In this document: positions 17,166 through 28,052 of the stretch, piece after piece
Layout of the letters: each line of letters opens with the position of its first letter
Numbering within the stretch: the first letter of the stretch is position 1
The notes under the pieces: model-generated
Database searches by the model: none
Seen by the model: only the letters and a program-made list of their open reading frames with translations
What the model was told of the DNA's origin: nothing
Program-made: the position numbers and the translations under genes
DNA from: Desulfovibrio aminophilus
Lineage (GTDB): Bacteria; Desulfobacterota; Desulfovibrionia; Desulfovibrionales; Desulfovibrionaceae
Assembly (NCBI RefSeq): GCF_023660105.1
Contig: NZ_JAMHGA010000031.1
Coordinates: 1 to 64,000 of the forward strand
Direction: 5' to 3'
Length of the DNA: 64,000 nucleotides

Positions 17166-17194
17166 TTATTAACGAATCCGGCGGTCCTTTGCAA
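17166..17194 (-). promoter_or_regulatory. Promoter of tRNA-Phe
   Basis: -35 TTGCAA (17189-17194), 17-bp spacer, -10 TAATAA (17166-17171) on the minus strand. The predicted start is about 9 nt before the mature tRNA 5' end. Confidence 0.7.
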
Positions 17195-17220
17195 CCCCTT
17201 TGTGGCGGGGCGGCGTGGAA

Positions 17221-19008
17221 TCAGGCCGGAGTCTCGTCCTCCAGGGGTTTGCCCAGTTCGCGCAGGCGCTTGGCATAGGCCAGGCGCAGGGCCTCCATGT
17301 AGGCCGGGTCCACCGGCCCCTTCCAGGTGCTCACCTCGGTGAAGCGCTTGGGAATGCGCACGGCCTCGGGATTGAAGCCCGTGGCGAAGCGGGTGCGCCA
17401 GCGCAGCCGCCGGATGTGCTCCCCGACCTCGGCCATGTTCCGGGCCAGCGTCGTATAGCCCACGCTCTCCAGGGCCTGGGCCAGGAGCTCGTCCTTGTAC
17501 ACGCCCCGGGCGAAGAGGCAGGAGACCATGGAGGTCAGGAAGGACCGGCCGGACTCGTCGGCCACCAGGAACTCCACGCCCTTGTCTACGTCCTTCTCGT
17601 CGTGCTTCTGGTCCCAGGAATAGGCCGCCGAGTCCAGGTGCGAGTGCCGGAAGCCCAGGGCCTGGGCCACGAAGTAGAGTTCGCCCGTGGCGTAGCCCGC
17701 CATCTCCTGGCCCAGGACGCAGGCGAAGTCCGCGCCGCCGTACTTGTCCGCCGCCACCAGCGCGCCCCGGCCCAGGTCGCGGTAGAACTCGTTGGCCGCC
17801 CGGCCCAGATGCTCCACGGCCCGGGCGTAGGCGTCGGCGTCGCCGAAGGCCAGGGGCTCCAGGGCCTGCTCCGGCGTGACCAGGCCCTTTTCCAGGGCCT
17901 CGGTGGCCCAGGCCAGGGCCACGCCCGCGCCCATGACGTCCAGGCCCTGCTTCTCCACCGCGTCCACGATGCGCAGCACGTCGAAGGCGCTGGTCACGCC
18001 GAGCATGGAGCCCACGGCGAAGATGAGCTCGTAGTCGTAGGACACCTGGCGGTAGAGCCAGCGGTTGTCGGCCATGAACTTCTCGCGCACGAAGCCGATG
18101 TGCACGCAGCCCACGGGGCAGCCCGCGCAGGCCGCGTTGCGCAGCAGGGTCTCCTCGGCGAAGCGTTCGCCGGAGATGCCCTCCACCTTCGGGTCCGCGG
18201 TCTGCTGGAGGTTGCGCCAGGGCAGGGACTTCAGCTCGTTGAGCGCGGCCACGTTCCCGGCGGTGCCGAGGTTGTGGTACTTGCTCATCATCTGGGTGTC
18301 CGTGAGCTGGCGGTGGATCTCCTTGAAGAGCTTGGGGTAGTCCTTGGACACCGCGCCGCCGCAGGCCGCGCCGCCCTGGTCGAAGGGGAAGTCCGCGTCG
18401 CCCCGGATGGCCACGGCCTTGACGTTCTTGGCTCCCAGCACCGCGCCCGAGCCCAGGCGGCCGAAGTGGCGGTAGGTGTCCACGTTGATGCAGGCCAGGG
18501 CCGACCGGTTTTCGCCCGCCGGGCCGATGCGCAGGATGCTCCGGTGGCCCGAGCCGCCGGACATCTGGCGCAGCCGCTTGGCCACGCCCAGGGCGTCCAT
18601 GCCCCAGAGGAACTGGGCGTCCCTGAGCTCCACCCGGCGCGAGCCCACCACGAGCACCGCCGGCCGCGCGGCGCGGCCCACCAGCACCAGGGCGTCGTAG
18701 TCCGCGAAGCGCAGGGCCAGGGCCGAACGGCCCCCGGCGTGGCTCTCGGCGTATTGGTCGTGGTAGGGCGACTTGAAGGCCGCCACGGTCTTGCTCATGA
18801 GCGGGAAGTAGCCGGTGAGCGGGCCGATGGCCAAAATGAAGGGCTGCGCCGGGTCGTCCCAGGGCCGGTCCGGGCGGCCGTAGAGGTTGAAGAGCAGGGC
18901 GGCCAGGCCCGAGCCTCCGGCCACCTCGTCGCGGCCGTCGATCTTGGCCACCTTGCCCTTGCCCGCCGCCAGGTCCATGACGAGCACGCGGAAGTGGTCG
19001 CGGATCAT
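17221..19008 (-). CDS. Aldehyde:ferredoxin oxidoreductase (tungstopterin AOR family)
   Basis: 595 residues, the usual size (about 580-620). It oxidises aldehydes to carboxylates with ferredoxin-type acceptors and uses a W/Mo bis-pterin plus one 4Fe-4S cluster. The N-terminal pterin-binding domain shows GGSGLAALLF, IGPLTG and YAESHAGGRSALALRFADYD. RIGPAGEN.A...N and GRLGSGAVLGAKNVKAVAIRG follow, as in all AORs. The cluster motif CAGCPVGCVH is at about 290-300 and a later Cys in SCLFARG is the fourth ligand. The ATG overlaps the ferredoxin stop (ATGA), so the two are translationally coupled. The substrate aldehyde cannot be read from sequence. Confidence 0.9.
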   Translation of the reverse strand: MIRDHFRVLVMDLAAGKGKVAKIDGRDEVAGGSGLAALLFNLYGRPDRPWDDPAQPFILAIGPLTGYFPLMSKTVAAFKSPYHDQYAESHAGGRSALALRFADYDALVLVGRAARPAVLVVGSRRVELRDAQFLWGMDALGVAKRLRQMSGGSGHRSILRIGPAGENRSALACINVDTYRHFGRLGSGAVLGAKNVKAVAIRGDADFPFDQGGAACGGAVSKDYPKLFKEIHRQLTDTQMMSKYHNLGTAGNVAALNELKSLPWRNLQQTADPKVEGISGERFAEETLLRNAACAGCPVGCVHIGFVREKFMADNRWLYRQVSYDYELIFAVGSMLGVTSAFDVLRIVDAVEKQGLDVMGAGVALAWATEALEKGLVTPEQALEPLAFGDADAYARAVEHLGRAANEFYRDLGRGALVAADKYGGADFACVLGQEMAGYATGELYFVAQALGFRHSHLDSAAYSWDQKHDEKDVDKGVEFLVADESGRSFLTSMVSCLFARGVYKDELLAQALESVGYTTLARNMAEVGEHIRRLRWRTRFATGFNPEAVRIPKRFTEVSTWKGPVDPAYMEALRLAYAKRLRELGKPLEDETPA

Positions 19009-19439
19009 GCGGGCACCTCCTTGTCGCCGGAGCGCAGCGCCTCCGTCTCGACCATCTCCAGGCAGTCGTGGGGGCAGTACTCCACGCAGCGGCCGCAGTG
19101 GATGCAGACGTAGGGCGCGCCCTCGAAGTCCACGGCGATGGCGTCCACCGGGCAGGCCTCCACGCAGGCCCCGCAGCGGATGCAGAGGTCCTTCTTGACC
19201 ACCACGCCGCCGCCCTTGCGTGGGGAGTAGGCCCCGGTGGGGCAGGCCGCGGCGCAGGGCGGCGGATCGCAGGCCAGGCAGGTCAGGGCCTGGAAGCCCG
19301 TGGAGATGCCGCCCGAGGAGTGGATGCGGATGCCCGCCGAGGACCAGGACAGGCGCTTGTGCACGAGCCTGGCGCAGGCCAGGGAGCAGGAATTGCAGCC
19401 GATGCAGCGCTCCATGCGCGCGGCCGAGAGGATCTTCAT
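19005..19439 (-). CDS. Four-cluster 4Fe-4S ferredoxin subunit partnered with AOR
   Basis: 144 residues with four cysteine motifs: CIGCNSCSLAC (about 12), CLACDPPPCAAACP (about 54), CIRCGACVEACP (about 84) and CIHCGRCVEYCP (about 108). It is an electron-transfer subunit like those encoded with AOR in other anaerobes, taking electrons from the tungstoenzyme. The stop overlaps the AOR start by 4 nt. ATG 19439 has GGAG upstream. A TATAAC at 19533-19538 on this strand may be the -10 of the operon, but no good -35 is seen. Confidence 0.9.
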   Translation of the reverse strand: MKILSAARMERCIGCNSCSLACARLVHKRLSWSSAGIRIHSSGGISTGFQALTCLACDPPPCAAACPTGAYSPRKGGGVVVKKDLCIRCGACVEACPVDAIAVDFEGAPYVCIHCGRCVEYCPHDCLEMVETEALRSGDKEVPA

Positions 19440-19555
19440 GTCGCGGCTCCGGGACGAGGTGCTTGCGGCGGGCCGCACGGACTGGTCCCGCCTCTTTTCA
19501 GGCTGACACGGAAGCGGCCCGGAGGCAAGGGCGTTATAACCAATGCGGCGCGGGA

Positions 19556-22246
19556 TCAGGCCGGGCGCGGCTCCAGGTCCAGGACCATGTCCACCATGCT
19601 CTCGTCGTGCGGGTCCGGGTGGATGGCGAAGCCGAACTTGCGGGCCAGGCCCTGCATGGCCTTGTTCTCCACCAGGGTCTGGCCGGTGATGTTCCGCGTG
19701 CCGCGCGACGCCGTGTAGTGGATCATCTTCTGGAACAGCAGGCTGCCCAGGCCCGAGCCCTTGAGGTCCGAGCGGATGACGATGGCGAATTCGGCCTCGG
19801 AGTTGTCCGGCCGGGTCGACGTGCGCACCACGCCCAGGGTCTCGGGCCGCCCGCGCTCGTCCTGGGCCGTGGCGATGAAGGCCATCTCGCGGTCGTAGTC
19901 GATCTGGGTGAAGCGGGCCATGTCCTTGTGGTCGAAGTCGCGGCGCACCACGCCGAAGAAGCGCAGACGCAGGTCCTCGTCGCTGAGCCGGGAGATGAAC
20001 TCCAGGTGGGCCGGTTCGTCCTCGGGCCGGATGGGGCGCAGGGTGACCTTGCGGCCCTGCTTGGTGACCACGCATTCCTCCAGCTCGCGGGGATAGGGCC
20101 GGATGGCCAGGCGGCCCTGGCCGTCGCCCGCGTAGGGCGTGAGCCGGATGCGCGCGCCCAGGGCCAGCACGCCCAGGTCGTCGGCGTAGAGCGGATTGAT
20201 GTCCAACTCGGCGATCTGGGGCACGTCGATGAGCAGCTGGGAGACCTGGATGAGGGTCAGGCTGACGTCGTCCAGGTCGGCGGCCGGATGGTCCGGGGTG
20301 CCGGAGAGCAGGCGCGAGATGCGCGTGCGCGAGACGAGCTCGCGGGCCAGGCTCATGGACAGGGGCGGCATGGCCAGGGCGCTGTCCTGGATGAGTTCGC
20401 GGGCCATGCCGCCGTGGCCGAAGCGGATCACCGGGCCGAAGGTCGGGTCCACGGCCGCGGAAATGAACAGTTCGTGGGCCCCGGGGCGGCGACCCATCTT
20501 CTGCACGGTGAAGCCCTCGATGTAGGCGTCGGGCCGCTCGCGGGAGACGCGGGCGAGCATGCCCGCGCAGGCCTCCCAGACCTTTTCCGCGCTCTCCAGG
20601 TCGAGGATCACCCCGCCCACGTCGAAGGGCTGGGAGATTTGCGGGGAGCGGAGCTTCACGGCCACGGGGTAGCCCAGCTCGTCGGCGGCGATGACCGCCT
20701 CGCGGGCCGAGACCGCGATGCGCGTCTCCACCACCGGGATGCCGTAGGCCGCCAGCACGTCCTTGGCCTCGGGCTCGGTGAGCCCGTCGCGGCCTGCCCG
20801 CATGGCCTTGAGCACGGCCTCGCGGGCCGTGGTGGTGTCCGGGAAGAAGTCCGTGGGCAGGGAGTCCGGCGTCTCGATGAGCAGTTCCTGGTTCTTCTGG
20901 TACTCGACCATGTAGAGGAAGGCGCGGATGGCCGTGTCCGGCGTCTCGTAGGTGGGGATGCCCGCGTCCGAGAGCCGGGCCCGGGCGCGCCCGGCCGAGC
21001 CCGACCCGAGCCAGGAGGCCAGGACCATGCGCTTGACCCGCTTGAGGGTCTCGGCCACGGCCTGGGCCACCTCCTCGTCGGCCAGCCCGGCGAAGGGCAC
21101 GTGCATCACGAGCACCGCGTCCACGCCCGGGTCCTTGACCAGGACCTTGAGGGCCTCGGAGTATTCCTTGCCGCCCGCGTTGTAGGGGACGCCCACCGGA
21201 TTGGCGTGGGCCCAGGAGCCGCCGAGGGCCTTGTCCAGGGCCTCGCGGGTGTCGGCGGAGAGTTCGGCCAGCCGCCCGCCGCCGCGCAGCAGGGCGTCGG
21301 CGGCCTGGACCCCGGCGCTGCCGCCGTTGGTCAGGATGGCCAGGCGGTCGCCGCGCACGGCCTTGGGCTGGGCCAGGGTCTGGGCCGCGTCGAACAGGCC
21401 GTCGATGCTGTCCACGCGGAGCATGCCCGCGCGGCGGAAGGCCACGTCGTAGACGTCGTCCGAGCCCAGCTCGGCCTGGGCCAGGGCGGCCTGGACCTCG
21501 CGCAGGGCCAGGCCCGGGCGCATGACCACCACGGGCTTGTTGCGCGAGGCCGCGCGGGCCGCGGACATGAAGGCCCGGGCGTCGTGGGTGGACTCCACGT
21601 AGAGCAGGATGGAGCGGGTCAGCGGGTCCGAGGCCAGGTAGTCGAGGATGTCCGAGAAGCCGACGTCCAGGCGGCTGCCCAGGGAGACGATGTGCGAGAA
21701 GCCGATGCCCTGGGACATGGCCCAGTCGAGGACCGCCGTGTACAGGGAGTCGGACTGGGAGATGAAGGCGATGCGGCCGGGCAGGGCCTTGGCGTGGGCG
21801 ATGCTGGCGTAGAGGTTCACGGCCGGAACCATGAAGCCCAGGCACTTGGGCCCGAGCACGCGGATGTCCGGCGGGTTGGCCACGGAGCGTATGGTGTGGG
21901 CCACGTCGGCCCGCTCCTCGGCGTCCATGCCCGCGTATCCGGCGGCCAGCAGGACCACGGCCTTGGTGCCGAACTCCTTGAGCCGCATGAGGATTTCCGG
22001 GACCTCGGGCAGGGGGTTGCAGACGATGGCCAGGTCCGGGGTCTTGGGCAGCTTCTGCACCCCGGGGTAGGTGAGCACGCCGGCGATGGCCTCGGCCTCG
22101 TCGGACACGGGCATGACCGGGCCCAGGAACCCGCCGGTCATGATGTTGCGCATGACGATGTTGCCCGGATTCTGGGGCTCGTTGGTGGCCCCGATGACGG
22201 CCACGGACTTGGGATTGAACATGTGTTCGAGGTTGCTGATGCCCAT
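19556..22246 (-). CDS. Pat-type protein lysine acetyltransferase (NDP-acyl-CoA synthetase-like + GNAT)
   Basis: 896 residues. The N-terminal part is CoA-binding and ligase-like (MFNPKSVAVIGATNEPQNPG, LGPKCLGF, FISQSDSL), then an ATP-grasp region (about 495-720, YPVAVKLRSPQISQPFDVGG) and a C-terminal GNAT (about 735-896) with SDLKGSGLGSLLF as acetyl-CoA loop and VENKAMQGLARKFGF. This is the layout of Salmonella Pat / E. coli PatZ, which acetylate acetyl-CoA synthetase. Where ADP-forming synthetases have the phospho-His (SHTGSL), this protein reads LAQAELGSD (about 257-265), so the His appears lost, as in Pat. ATG 22246 with GAGGGG upstream is preferred to an in-frame ATG 72 nt earlier. acsA, the likely target, lies 0.8 kb away. 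Confidence 0.85.
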   Translation of the reverse strand: MGISNLEHMFNPKSVAVIGATNEPQNPGNIVMRNIMTGGFLGPVMPVSDEAEAIAGVLTYPGVQKLPKTPDLAIVCNPLPEVPEILMRLKEFGTKAVVLLAAGYAGMDAEERADVAHTIRSVANPPDIRVLGPKCLGFMVPAVNLYASIAHAKALPGRIAFISQSDSLYTAVLDWAMSQGIGFSHIVSLGSRLDVGFSDILDYLASDPLTRSILLYVESTHDARAFMSAARAASRNKPVVVMRPGLALREVQAALAQAELGSDDVYDVAFRRAGMLRVDSIDGLFDAAQTLAQPKAVRGDRLAILTNGGSAGVQAADALLRGGGRLAELSADTREALDKALGGSWAHANPVGVPYNAGGKEYSEALKVLVKDPGVDAVLVMHVPFAGLADEEVAQAVAETLKRVKRMVLASWLGSGSAGRARARLSDAGIPTYETPDTAIRAFLYMVEYQKNQELLIETPDSLPTDFFPDTTTAREAVLKAMRAGRDGLTEPEAKDVLAAYGIPVVETRIAVSAREAVIAADELGYPVAVKLRSPQISQPFDVGGVILDLESAEKVWEACAGMLARVSRERPDAYIEGFTVQKMGRRPGAHELFISAAVDPTFGPVIRFGHGGMARELIQDSALAMPPLSMSLARELVSRTRISRLLSGTPDHPAADLDDVSLTLIQVSQLLIDVPQIAELDINPLYADDLGVLALGARIRLTPYAGDGQGRLAIRPYPRELEECVVTKQGRKVTLRPIRPEDEPAHLEFISRLSDEDLRLRFFGVVRRDFDHKDMARFTQIDYDREMAFIATAQDERGRPETLGVVRTSTRPDNSEAEFAIVIRSDLKGSGLGSLLFQKMIHYTASRGTRNITGQTLVENKAMQGLARKFGFAIHPDPHDESMVDMVLDLEPRPA

Positions 22247-22328
22247 GCGCCCCTCGCGGTCGGCGGTTTGCTCCGGGATGTCCGGGGCAGGATAGCCCGA
22301 AGGCGGCGGCCGAGGCAACCGAAGAACC

Positions 22329-22356
22329 TAAAGATATCTTAACGGCCGGTCGATAA
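22329..22356 (+). promoter_or_regulatory. Candidate sigma-28 (FliA) promoter of the FlxA-like gene
   Basis: TAAA (22329-22332), 16-nt gap, GTCGATAA (22349-22356), against consensus TAAA-N15-GCCGATAA. It lies 25 bp upstream of the ATG at 22381. Confidence 0.6.
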
Positions 22357-22380
22357 AAGGGGAAAGCAAGGAGCGAGAGC

Positions 22381-22803
22381 ATGGCCATCAACGCGATCGG
22401 CGCCGGGTTGGTGCAGGGAACCAGCGTGTTCCAGCTGGCCGGTTCCGGGGACGCCTCGGACGATACGACCAAGACCACGGCCTCCGGCGATACGGTGAGC
22501 ATCTCCGAGCAGGGCAAGTCCCTGGCCCTGGCCGCCCAGACGGGCTCGGCCGACAAGACGGAGGACTCCAAGTCCGCCGACGAGCAGGCCAAGGACAACA
22601 TCCAGAAGCGGATCAAGGAGGTCCAGAAGGAGATACAGGAACTCCAGGGCCGCACCGACCTGTCCGAGGAGCAGAAGGAGAGCCGCCTGCAGGCCCTGCA
22701 GACCGAACTCATGAGCCTGTTGAGCGAGCTGCAGAAGTACTCCGGCGGCAACCGCAACCCCGGCGGCACCCGGGCCGAGGGCTTCGCCAACAGCCTGACC
22801 TAG
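22381..22803 (+). CDS. FlxA-like small coiled-coil protein
   Basis: 140 residues. A low-complexity Ser/Thr-rich N-terminal half carries DTVSISEQGKSLA, a stretch often seen in flagellar or FlxA-like proteins. A charged coiled coil (about 70-120, heptads through KEVQKEIQELQGRTDLSEEQ and ALQTELMSLLSELQK) is followed by a Gly/Asn tail. There is no signal peptide and no enzyme motif. AAGGAG precedes the ATG. A sigma-28-like promoter makes a flagellar-regulon role likely, as for E. coli flxA; the molecular function is unknown. Two terminators follow directly. Confidence 0.65.
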   Translation: MAINAIGAGLVQGTSVFQLAGSGDASDDTTKTTASGDTVSISEQGKSLALAAQTGSADKTEDSKSADEQAKDNIQKRIKEVQKEIQELQGRTDLSEEQKESRLQALQTELMSLLSELQKYSGGNRNPGGTRAEGFANSLT

Positions 22804-22829
22804 GGCGCTCCGCCAACGAAAAGCAATGT

Positions 22830-22862
22830 GGAAGGACGGCGCGGCCGTCCTTCCGCTTTTTT
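22830..22862 (+). terminator. Terminator after the FlxA-like gene
   Basis: A perfect 11-bp stem GGAAGGACGGC/GCCGTCCTTCC, 3-nt loop, then GC and six T. Confidence 0.9.
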
Positions 22863-22865
22863 GGG

Positions 22866-22892
22866 GACCGCCCTTTCGGGCGGTCTCTTTTT
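22866..22892 (+). terminator. Second, tandem terminator
   Basis: An 8-bp stem GACCGCCC/GGGCGGTC with a TTTC loop and TCTTTTT tail, 4 bp after the first terminator. It insulates acsA from upstream transcription. Confidence 0.8.
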
Positions 22893-22900
22893 CGCCGTCC

Positions 22901-22930
22901 GCCGTTCACCCCCGCATTTCGCCGTTCACC
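22901..22930. promoter_or_regulatory. Direct repeat in the acsA upstream region
   Basis: GCCGTTCACC at 22901-22910 and again at 22921-22930, exactly 20 bp (two helical turns) apart and about 115-145 bp before acsA. It is a candidate activator or repressor site. No convincing -35/-10 pair was found beside it. Confidence 0.4.
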
Positions 22931-23044
22931 GGAAAATATCTGGACCGGAAATGAAAATGGGGTAGAGCGGGTCCGTGGCCGCGCGGTTCCCCGGGCGACC
23001 CCTGGAGGCAGTCTTTCCTCGCAACACAGCAGGAGTGTGTCCAC

Positions 23045-25033
<1,989 letters not shown>

Positions 25034-25057
25034 GCCGCGCCGCTTCCGAGGAAAGAC

Positions 25058-25096
25058 GGCGGGCCTCCGCGCATCCGGCGCGGGGGCCCGCCTTTT
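25058..25096 (+). terminator. Terminator after acsA
   Basis: An outer stem GGCGGGCC/GGCCCGCC with a GC-rich inner helix, followed by TTTT. Confidence 0.8.
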
Positions 25097-25122
25097 CGTG
25101 GCGCGGGCGAAGGCCGCCATGG

Positions 25123-25151
25123 TTGAAGTCTCGCTGTGGTGCTGGTAGTTT
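25123..25151 (+). promoter_or_regulatory. Candidate promoter of the DUF4390-ntrYX operon
   Basis: -35 TTGAAG (25123-25128), 17-bp spacer, -10 TAGTTT (25146-25151), 67 bp before the first gene. Confidence 0.35.
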
Positions 25152-25217
25152 CCCCTCGGGGCGGCCGGATCGTCCGGCGGCTTCGAGCCCGGCGCGGCCG
25201 GGTGCGGGAATTCCTGA

Positions 25218-25790
25218 ATGGCGCATCCCCTGCGGGGTCTGGTCCGTTTCGCGGCCCTGGGCCTCGTCCTTCTCCTCTTCCTGGCTGGCCCGGCCCGGGC
25301 CCAGAGCCTGTCCCTGAACAACCTGGTGGTGGACAACCAGGCGGGCAGCTTCATGGCCCGCTTCGGCGTGGTCGTGGAGGGCATCGAGGACGTGGCCCTG
25401 AACCTGGACAACGGCGTGGTCCTCGGGCTCACCTGCGACGCCAGGCTTTCGCGCAGGCGCAGCCTCTGGTCCAACAAGACCGTGAACGAGGTCCAGTGGG
25501 TGAGCCGGCTCCAGCAGGACGCGCTCACCGGCGAGTACGTGCTCGTGCTGCCCGGCCGCGAAACCCCCTATCGCGAAAAAGACCTGCCCCGGCTCCTGAC
25601 CCGGGCCTGGTCCACCATCGCCGTGGACCTGGGGCCCTGGAACAAGCTCGAACGCGGCGAGGACTACGTCCTCGACCTGTCCATCAAGCTGAACCAGGTG
25701 GACATCCCCGGTTGGTTCCGGCGCACGCTCTTCTTCTGGTCCTGGGACGTGGTCCCGGCCACCACCTACCAGCTGGAATTCCGGTACTGA
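25218..25790 (+). CDS. DUF4390 exported protein
   Basis: 190 residues with a clear signal peptide (LGLVLLLFLAGPARAQS, cleavage about residue 29). The mature part is beta-rich with WVSRLQQDALTGEYVL and a C-terminal FFWSWDVVPATTYQLEFRY, typical of DUF4390 proteins, which are regularly encoded directly upstream of NtrY-like kinases. The stop is 1 nt from the ntrY start. The role is unknown; a periplasmic accessory to the kinase is a reasonable guess. There is no strong ribosome-binding site before the ATG. Confidence 0.8.
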   Translation: MAHPLRGLVRFAALGLVLLLFLAGPARAQSLSLNNLVVDNQAGSFMARFGVVVEGIEDVALNLDNGVVLGLTCDARLSRRRSLWSNKTVNEVQWVSRLQQDALTGEYVLVLPGRETPYREKDLPRLLTRAWSTIAVDLGPWNKLERGEDYVLDLSIKLNQVDIPGWFRRTLFFWSWDVVPATTYQLEFRY

Positions 25791-25791
25791 G

Positions 25792-27987
25792 ATGAGCCCG
25801 GACACCATCAACGTGAGCGCCACGGACCTGCGGGAGCGGAAGCGGCGGAGGCGGGAGCTGACCCTGGCCCTGGTCTGCTTCCTGGCCGTGATCGTGCTCA
25901 CCTGGGTGGAGCTGCGCTTCCTGGGGGTCAACTCCTACCTCTTCCTGGGCCTCTTCAACCTGAACTTCATCCTCCTGCTCCTGGTGCTCTTCATCGTCAC
26001 CCGCAACGGCGTGAAGCTCCTCCTGGAGCGCCGCCGCAAGGTGCTCGGCTCCCGATTGCGCACCCGCCTGGTCCTGGCCTTCATCTCGCTCTCACTCATC
26101 CCCACGGTGCTCATGTTCCTGGTTTCGCTGAAGTTCGTGCAGACCTCGGTGGACTATTGGTTCAAGGGCCAGGTGGAGGACTCCATGCAGCAGGCCCTGG
26201 AGCTGGGCCGGTCCTTCTACGCCTCGGCCCAGGACCGCCTGGAGCGCCGGGGCCGGACCATGCTGCGCGAGATCAAGGCCCGGAACTACGCCTGGGGCGG
26301 GCGGGCCATGGACAAGTACCTGGACGAGAAGTTCGTGGACTTCGACCTGAGCCTGCTGGGCCTCATCGGGCCGGACGCCAAGGACCTCAACCGGCACCCG
26401 GACCCCGGCTGGGAGACGCTCTGGCCGGAGATCAAGGAGCGCGTGGACTGGGAGGGGCTGCGCTCCACCCCGCGCTACTGGTCCACGATCATGCCCACGG
26501 CCGGGCAGGACCTCATCGTGGGCCTGCTGCCCGTGGACGAGGGCCGCGCGGGCTACCTCCTGGTGGGCGAGAACATCGGCCAGGGCCTGCTCTTCCGCCT
26601 GGACCAGGTGGTCCGGGGTCTGGACGAGTACAAGAAGCTGAAGACCCTCAAGTCGCCCTGGAAGATGACCCTCTACCTGACCCTCGGGGTCATGACCATG
26701 CTCATCCTCCTGGGGGCCATCTGGTTCGGCTTCCGGCTGGCCAAGGAGATTTCCGCGCCGGTGCAGGCCCTGGCCGCGGGCACCGAGCGCGTGGCCCGGG
26801 GCGACCTCTCCGTGCGCCTGGAGGATCCCTCGGACGACGAACTGGGCTTCCTGGTCCAGTCCTTCAACCGCATGACCGAGGACCTCTCCGAGAGCCAGAT
26901 GAGCCTGACCGAGGCCAACGAACGCCTGGCCCAGCAGAACAAGGAGCTGGAACGCCGGGGCCGCTACATCGAGGCCGTGCTGGACAACATCACCTCGGGG
27001 GTCATCTCCATGGACGTCCAGGGCTTCATCGGCACGGTGAACCAGGCCGCCCAGCACATCCTCGGGGTGGACGCGCGCTTCCTCATCGGACGCCGTCCCA
27101 TGGACCTGCTCTACGGCGAGTTCGCGGAGCTCATGAACGACGCCTTCCTGGCCGTGACCGGCAACCCGACGGTCTCCTGGCAGCGCGCCTTCGACCTGCC
27201 CCTGCCCAGCCGGCAGCTGAAGGTCCTGGCCAGCGTGGTGGCCCTGCGCGGCGGGGACGGCCGCGCGACGGGCCTGGTGGCCGTGTTCGAGGACATCACC
27301 GAGCTGGAGAAGATCCAGCGCCTGGCGGCCTGGCGCGAGGTGGCCCGGCGCATCGCCCACGAGATCAAGAACCCGCTCACGCCCATCAAGCTCTCGGCCC
27401 AGCGCCTGCAGCGCCGCTTCGGCCAGTTCGCGGACGACACGGTCTTCGAGGAGTGCACCGGGATCATCATCAAGCAGGTGGAGCGCATGCAGCAGATGGT
27501 CACGGAGTTCTCCTCCTACGCCAAGCTGCCCGAGGTCACGCCCCGGCCCGGCTCCCCGGCCCCGCTCCTGGAGGAGGCCGTGGGCATGTTCTCCGTGACC
27601 CACCGCGAGATCGACTGGAGCCTGGACATCCAGGGAGCCATCCCGGAAATTCCCCTGGACCACGAGGCCATGCGCCGGGTGCTCATCAACCTCCTGACCA
27701 ACGCGGCCGAGGCCCTGGAGGGCCAGGAGGGCGGCGCGGTGGCGGTCACGGCCCGCCACGACCCCGCGCGCGGGGTCGTGGATCTGCGCGTCCGGGACAA
27801 CGGGCCGGGATTCTCCGCCGAGGAGCGCTCGCGCATGTTCGAGCCCTACTTCTCGCGCAAGAAGACCGGCACGGGCCTGGGCCTGACCATCGTGCGCTCG
27901 ATCATCACCGACCACCACGGCCAGGTGCGGGTGGAGCCCAACTCCCCCCAGGGCTCCGTGTTCATCGTCGAGCTGCCGGACCGCTGA
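25792..27987 (+). CDS. ntrY: NtrY-type membrane sensor histidine kinase
   Basis: 731 residues. Two to three N-terminal membrane helices (about 22-72 and 85-110), a periplasmic sensor (about 110-290), a transmembrane helix (about 293-315), HAMP (about 316-370, VQALAAGTERVARGDLSVRL) and PAS (about 390-490). HisKA has H in ARRIAHEIKNPLTPIKLSAQ (about 520) and HATPase has NLLTNAAEAL, DNGPGF and GTGLGLTIVRSI. The IAHEIKNPLTPI H-box is the NtrY/NtrB type. Its partner should be the NtrX-type regulator two genes downstream. In other proteobacteria NtrYX controls nitrogen, redox or envelope genes; the signal here is unknown. Confidence 0.9.
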   Translation: MSPDTINVSATDLRERKRRRRELTLALVCFLAVIVLTWVELRFLGVNSYLFLGLFNLNFILLLLVLFIVTRNGVKLLLERRRKVLGSRLRTRLVLAFISLSLIPTVLMFLVSLKFVQTSVDYWFKGQVEDSMQQALELGRSFYASAQDRLERRGRTMLREIKARNYAWGGRAMDKYLDEKFVDFDLSLLGLIGPDAKDLNRHPDPGWETLWPEIKERVDWEGLRSTPRYWSTIMPTAGQDLIVGLLPVDEGRAGYLLVGENIGQGLLFRLDQVVRGLDEYKKLKTLKSPWKMTLYLTLGVMTMLILLGAIWFGFRLAKEISAPVQALAAGTERVARGDLSVRLEDPSDDELGFLVQSFNRMTEDLSESQMSLTEANERLAQQNKELERRGRYIEAVLDNITSGVISMDVQGFIGTVNQAAQHILGVDARFLIGRRPMDLLYGEFAELMNDAFLAVTGNPTVSWQRAFDLPLPSRQLKVLASVVALRGGDGRATGLVAVFEDITELEKIQRLAAWREVARRIAHEIKNPLTPIKLSAQRLQRRFGQFADDTVFEECTGIIIKQVERMQQMVTEFSSYAKLPEVTPRPGSPAPLLEEAVGMFSVTHREIDWSLDIQGAIPEIPLDHEAMRRVLINLLTNAAEALEGQEGGAVAVTARHDPARGVVDLRVRDNGPGFSAEERSRMFEPYFSRKKTGTGLGLTIVRSIITDHHGQVRVEPNSPQGSVFIVELPDR

Positions 27988-28052
27988 ACCGTCCTGTTAG
28001 AATCTGCCCCGCCGTTCTTGAGTTTCCCGGCGAGAGCCCGTATCAGAACTCT

